Below are positions 58,670-64,000 of a DNA stretch of 64,000 bases, one piece after another (the stretch's first letter is position 1; each line of letters begins with the position of its first letter). A program made the translations under genes and the position numbers. The notes beneath the pieces are model-generated. The model worked only from the letters and a program-made list of their open reading frames with translations. It was not told the origin of the DNA and did not search any database. Origin of the DNA: Larix kaempferi. Its lineage: Eukaryota; Streptophyta; Pinopsida; Pinales; Pinaceae. The stretch lies in NCBI GenBank assembly GCA_027924585.1, contig BSBM01000753.1:22216501-22280500 (forward strand). The letters are read 5' to 3'.

Positions 58670-61586
58670 CTTTATTGGCCTTATCCTATCTTTACAAGGA
58701 TAACTTCTACATGTAGTAGTATTATAAACATCTTTATCCATGCTTCAATTATCTCTGGTCATACAACCATAATCAAATACAATAATTAAAATTATTCTCA
58801 TTCCATTGGTGATATCATACAACTCTTACCAATATGCAATATCATATGTATGCACAGGAACATTTACATGCACCATGCATCATATCTTAGTATGCCCACT
58901 AATGCATATACATTCTAGCTATTGCTTTCTCTTGAATTTCTAGCATCAATATGCTTGATGATCTAAATATAAAATTTAAAAAATGTTAATTTAAAAACAA
59001 GGGACGAGTTAAGAAAATCCACCTTTCAACTTCACTTAATAGCATGGAATTACTCTTCCATGACATGGCTAATCCAATCCATGGCCTTTCTTCCAAGCAC
59101 ACAATGGATCATTAACTGTGATTTTCTCACCAAGTAGCAATTCACTAATGACTAAACATTCATAGTTGTTACTTTCCAAACATGCACTCCTTATGCTATA
59201 AAAAAATAAGTTTAGGGTGATAAATCCCCTTCTTAATCAAATTTTCCTTATTGGGATGGTTCTTTAATTTTTTATACAACAATTTTCTTAGCCTCATGTA
59301 GCTTTCTTTAGCATTGTAGCAACTTCTATTTCCCTTTTTAGTTGTCCTCAAGTTTCACTTGAATATGGTAGCAATATTTTCCTAACTTGAGTTGTACTTT
59401 CATTCTTCTCATCGTTGTATTATTAATACCTTTACCTTAAGCAAGTCTATCCAAGCCTAATTTGACCATTTCTAGTTCCCAGCTTGTAGTTGCATTACCA
59501 GATTTATTTTCTTCTTTCCTTGCTAGGACAACCTTGCCCCAACATTTACTTTACCTAGACTTCCTAGCACTTCATGGTGTTGCAATCAATTCCATCCCAA
59601 TTCCAATTGGATCCATCTTTTTAAAGTCCTATCTTTCCTTACATTTAGTTGTCTTTTAGTCTCATTCAATTATGGAGGCTACATTCCTTTCACATGTAAC
59701 TCATTGCCACAATTCTGGACCACATGGTAGATCCACATGTTATAATTTACGGTTCCATCATTAAAATTTTCTATGTGAATGGAATTTTATCACTTATTCC
59801 CATTCTTTACACATAATTTGATGGTTCATAACTTGCAACTCTTTCAAACATGTGTGCATTCGTCCATATGGATGATTAACCCATGACATGTAGGAGCTAC
59901 ATGTTCTTTATTATCATAATTTGTCATTATTTCCTCAGTAACTATGTATGATAACCAATTAATTTGAATAAGGGATTCCACAACTCTTCTTCAATCCATA
60001 TTTATTAGTCTAAATATAGTAAATGTATTGCATGCATTATGGCTAGGGAACCATCAATGAATCTTAGTTCTTTTTTTCTTCATGACTGTCTAAAATACCA
60101 TTTGCAAGAATATAAACATATATATCCAAGATATTTTTCCACCTATTAACAAATATCACTCTGATATTCCCACTCAAATATCTCTACTCATCCACATTAC
60201 CGTCATATTACCAACCACTCACATTGCTTCTAAGTAAGCAACATATAATGCTTTTATTTCCTAGATTGTGCTTATTCCCACTCTGAAAGAACTATTATAA
60301 CATATATATCATTATATATACTCAATTTCATCTTTGACGTACTCCTATATCATCCTACAACTTTTTATCAAATCTTAGGATACTTTAGAAGTTACCCACA
60401 GTGAAATTGTGTTGCTTAATCAATCCCAGAGGCTCTGTTTTCCTTGCTTTCTGAAACAACTACAAACATATTTCAAGAATATGAAGATTTTGTTATATTC
60501 TCCTCTACATTAAATTTCCAACAACTATACCTAGGATTAATTATGGGTTATGACATAAAAGTTATAGTTCATCAAAATTACTAAATTTGTCCAATTATAC
60601 ACTTTTCTTATAGATGTATTTAGTTTGAAAGACCAACTTCAGCCACCTATAGAAGAGAGTATAGGGAGAACTAGAAAAAAAATTAGATCATGTGCTAATA
60701 ATAATCATGATAATGATTACTTAGCAACTTTTAGATCATCAATCTGATTCTCTAGTCAATTTATAATTTTTTGGAATTTATTACTTTATCCTTCTTATAT
60801 TTTTCTAGACTTAGAATATTTTTCCAAAACCATTATCTCCAAAACTAAGCATTTTGGGACAACTTCCTCTAAGTAAAGTTGTTAAGATTAAAGAGGAGGT
60901 AAAATGTTGAAATCATAAAAATTTCAGTTTTGAGTTCTTGGGTCACTTTTTCCTCATCCAGTTTTTCTAAAATACTCGAAAAGTGCCATGGAATAGTGGA
61001 CTTTGGACTCTTTTTGCATCTTTGTTCCTCACCCCTTGGATTTTGACCAAAATCTCCCTGGGTTTTCTCTGTGTTTGGTTAAGGAACGCATCATTAAAAT
61101 TTCAAAACCATCAAAGACACTATCAATCTACTAGGTACCGGTCTTCAAAATTCACTATTTTACATTTTATGGAAAACTGGAGCTGAAAAAACCCATGCCC
61201 GTCTCCAGCATTGTTGTATAACTACTCACTAGGAACAAACACCAAAAATTTCATCAAATTATGACTTAATATGATATTGTTATGGCCAAAACATGTTTTT
61301 GGCTCTAGACATTTTTCTAAATATTTTCTATATTGCTGACATGTCATCTCACATGGTAGGTGGTGATTTGGAAATATTTCCACCTAGACCCTGCATTGCA
61401 TCCCTTAGTCTTGCAATTTCATATTCTATTTGACCCCATTGTCAAAGTCATTATGATTCTCTAATATTCATGCACCAAAATATTTAGCCCCACCGAAGGG
61501 ATACCATGAATGATTAGGAACCGCTAATGTGGCATGTGTAATATGATATAAATTGTTCACGAAAACATACCCATACTAACTCCTGA
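58670..61586. other. TE-B internal DNA, right part, no gene seen
   Basis: AT-rich sequence with short random ORFs only. I see no retroelement domain on either strand. It is placed in TE-B only by its position between the TE-C TSD and the right TE-B repeat. Confidence 0.5.
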
Positions 61587-62543
61587 TGTAATGTCCCCTC
61601 CATAGCTCCATTATGGTCATTCCACTCACCCATCCAATCCCCATGGGTTGAGTGGAAATAAGCTAAGTAATGCATGTGAATTTATATGAGTATAAAGTAC
61701 AATAGAATCAACAACAATTTTTCACACACAGAACATGCATAAACCATCATATTTATAACTAGAAGAAAATATAAACTACATTTCATAGACAACAATGAAT
61801 ACTTATCTTTTAAATGAGGAAGATCCAAGAAAATGGATATATACGAGTGATTTTCCACCCAACCATAGGTATCAATTGCAGATACCACCCCCAATATGGG
61901 CTATGAGGACACCAGGGTGAAGGAAACATCTACAAACTTTTTCCTCTCCTCCCAAACCCATTTTTTCTCATGCTTATCCAATCTACTCACCATTGAACAT
62001 AGGAATTTCACTCATCCATCCTAGCCATGGAACTCCCTTCCACTACCACATGCAACAAAAGGAAGGCCTACTCTTTCTCCACTCAATAGTATCTCAGAGT
62101 ACACAACCCTTACAATGCTCTTCGGTTTGTGAAGAAAGAGCCCAACCTGATGTATGCTTTTAGTGAACCTCTTGTCACATCATTTCATAGCTTCTCAAGC
62201 ATCCTAGAGAAACAAGTAAACAATGGATAGAGGTTCCTATCTTTACCAACCTCTATTGTCACCAACAACCATCATTTCTACTTAAATGTTTGTAATTTTC
62301 TCCTCATAATGCTAATTTGTAGATATTTTCTCAATCTGGTCATTGGTAATGGAGAAAACAACATGAAGGATACATAGTATATGAATTATTAATGGAAAAT
62401 GAGTGATAGAATACAATGAAGATGATAGGATTGGTTCAAATACAATTGACATTACTTCTAACCATAGAAAGGACTCTTATAATTGTCATAAAAGTATATT
62501 CATCATACTGTGCTTCCATAACTACATGAGAAGAATCGTCCCA
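61587..62543 (-). repeat. Right LTR-like repeat of TE-B, truncated
   Basis: It starts TGTAATGTCCCC and aligns by eye with 10447-11414. Homology stops at about 62543, after the shared AACTACATGAGAAGA block and a CCCAC. Confidence 0.6.
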
Positions 62544-62689
62544 CGTAGGAGAAATTAATTGATAAGAGACCAAATCTAGCATGCTTTAGAACTTTCATGA
62601 TCAAGACATGTGCAAGGGAGAGAGAATCGAGTTGCATTTGGTGGAGGGTATTAGTTAAACCTAGCACTGGATCATATATGGAAAACCCG

Positions 62690-64000
62690 GTGGAAGTATT
62701 CGGCTGAGTGCTGTGTGAATTTCGCACGGTTTCCTTCCACGACCTTTGTTATTTTCTCTAGGATCCTATTAAATTGCTCCTCCAGAAGACCCCCATTTAT
62801 GCTTCCTTCCCCACGGTCCATCTTATGCTTTGTCCTTGTTTCGTCATGCTACACCTCTAATTCAGAATTCGTCTGAGTGGATGATGAAGCTCTGTCATGA
62901 CTGGACATCTATGATTGGTCTTTCGTGGGATCATCTTCTTCTGCGCCCTCCTTTCGACTGGTTGAGTCCTTTTCTTCCACTGATAGCTTTGGTCGGGTTG
63001 TTGCCTATCCATTCTCTAAATTTGATAGGTCCTCTTCCACGGCTGGAACTTTCCATTATACTGGCCATTTGTCGACGATGGCATCCATCTCCTCCTCAGT
63101 GAGCTTGTACTGTTTTGGCAGCCACTGCTGCTACTTATCCGCTCGTACCTGGATGTAAATTGTTTGGGATTTGACCAATAGCCTTGCGATCGGTCGATAC
63201 TTCCTTGCTTCTTTATCGGTGATCTGTGGTATTGCTTGTGCATCTATCTGCATCATGTCTAAGAACAAGTAGAATTGTACAGTGTTGAATGCTTTCCATT
63301 CTTTATCCGTTGTTGCCCATAAATTTTGGTACCGCACCCCTTCTCCTACTATGGCCTCTATGGTTTCCATTCCTTGATAGTGCTTTGGATCCCTCCATCC
63401 TACTAATGCGACCAGTAGTAGGAGCCATGAATATGTGAATGCCTTCCCTTTCTCCTGAGCGTCTAATGTATCCTCCATCAATTGGCTTCGCAGGAATTTC
63501 AACTAGTTCATCCGCACTCCTGCGACACATTGTTCCGCAGAGGCGATGATTCCCAAAGTACATTCTTTTGGCCTATTCTTCTGCACCACCTTAACAGCTA
63601 ATATATTTCCTCTGAACCTGACGGCTTGGTTTTTAGTCGTGCTGATTAGGTATCCTCTCGATTTTTTCTCCACTCTGTACTTCGTCTTAAGACTTACTGT
63701 GAGCTTCTTGTCATTGTCCTTCCCCTAGAAAAATTGGGAAGGGTTGTCATTGTCCATGGGTAGTCCAGTGATTCTCGCAATTAGGTCGACAATGACCATA
63801 ATTTTTTCATGCATCCATCGATAGCCACCATGGAAACATGCTAATAGCTTCTTGACGCACGCATTTACCTACGCCAATCTTCCTAAGTGTAGTATTTGGG
63901 TGAGGCCAAGCAACCCGGATTGATCCAGTCCCACTGCCCACTGCCCACTCCCTTGGTTCCTTTGTGGCCGAGCCTCCTTCGCTATGGCTGGCATTGACGT
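62690..64000 (-). pseudogene. Long decayed ORF of unknown family, probably from a transposable element, running off the window
   Basis: Read on the minus strand from the right edge, one dominant frame gives over 400 codons with few breaks. Segments in order: GGYRWMHEKIMVIVDLIARI near 63820, KKSRGYLISTTKNQAVRF near 63660, TYSWLLLLVALVGWRDPKHY near 63440, WKAFNTVQFYLFLDMMQID near 63260, and KYKLTEEEMDAIVDKWP. A charged Ser/Glu/Asp-rich linker follows, then a helical tail (LLEEQFNRILEKITKVVE near 62760). Stops occur near 63506 and 63733. Conserved Trp-rich core, acidic linker and C-terminal coiled coil could fit a gag-like or accessory retroelement protein, but I cannot name the family. Confidence 0.5.

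Larger units (their letters stand above)
10447..62543 (-). mobile_element. TE-B: outermost, old, apparently non-coding LTR element
   Basis: Two diverged direct repeats, 10447-11836 and 61587-62543, bracket everything between. The left repeat ends GGGATATTAGA. On the minus strand it is preceded by a purine tract (11837-11852 complement, AAAGGGGAGGCGAA). This resembles the polypurine tract plus TGTAATATCCC junction of plant gypsy elements and makes the left copy the 3' LTR. The right copy starts TGTAATGTCCCC but has no clear primer-binding site beside it and is truncated at about 62543. With TE-C removed, the element's own DNA is about 7.7 kb with no recognisable coding. The two repeats could instead be independent copies of a dispersed family. 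Confidence 0.45.

Overview
The window looks like intergenic DNA from a large plant nuclear genome. It holds one intact split gene with plant GT-AG introns and a very deep nest of LTR retrotransposons. I infer a gymnosperm, perhaps a conifer, from the depth and decay of the nest. The sequence does not prove this. Nothing bacterial, organellar or CRISPR-like is present.

Layout, left to right. 1-1480 is the 5' end of a Ty1/copia element on the minus strand (TE-A), cut by the window edge. 1481-6100 is AT-rich DNA with one unrecognised decayed coding remnant (4215-5025) and several young tandem duplications. 6145-8837 is the only intact host gene: a five-exon alpha/beta hydrolase of the methylesterase (MES/SABP2) family with a complete Ser-Asp-His triad, an N-terminal signal sequence and a SINE in intron 2. 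8838-10446 is AT-rich spacer.

From 10447 to about 62543 most of the window is one set of nested insertions, reconstructed from LTR pairs, target-site duplications (TSDs) and interrupted reading frames. TE-B is the oldest, a non-coding element with weak LTRs. It holds TE-C, a copia element (14315-58669) whose own DNA is about 6.1 kb. Two large elements sit in TE-C. The first is TE-D, a copia element (17809-38822, TSD CATCA, own DNA about 5.0 kb). TE-D holds TE-E (19734-35769, TSD ACCTC), whose LTR-like ends face each other in inverted orientation. TE-E holds TE-F, a Ty3/gypsy element with a third ORF (20475-32404). The second is TE-G, a gypsy derivative (40432-57647) with gag and protease relics, an antisense plant-mobile-domain-like ORF and two repeat arrays. 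TE-G holds TE-H, a young chromovirus-like gypsy element with an intact 1094-codon gag-pol frame but no integrase or 3' LTR (about 49097-54264). The deepest line is five elements: B > C > D > E > F.

After the nest, 62690-64000 is a decayed minus-strand ORF that I do not recognise, probably from another element running off the window.

Most retroelement genes are dead. Reverse transcriptase active-site aspartates are lost in TE-C and TE-D, an integrase aspartate is lost in TE-C, and stops or frameshifts occur throughout. The methylesterase gene and the TE-H gag-pol frame are the only long intact coding regions. The most unusual items are the inverted-LTR element TE-E, the antisense mobile-domain ORF and palindrome arrays of TE-G, and the unknown ORF at the right edge.
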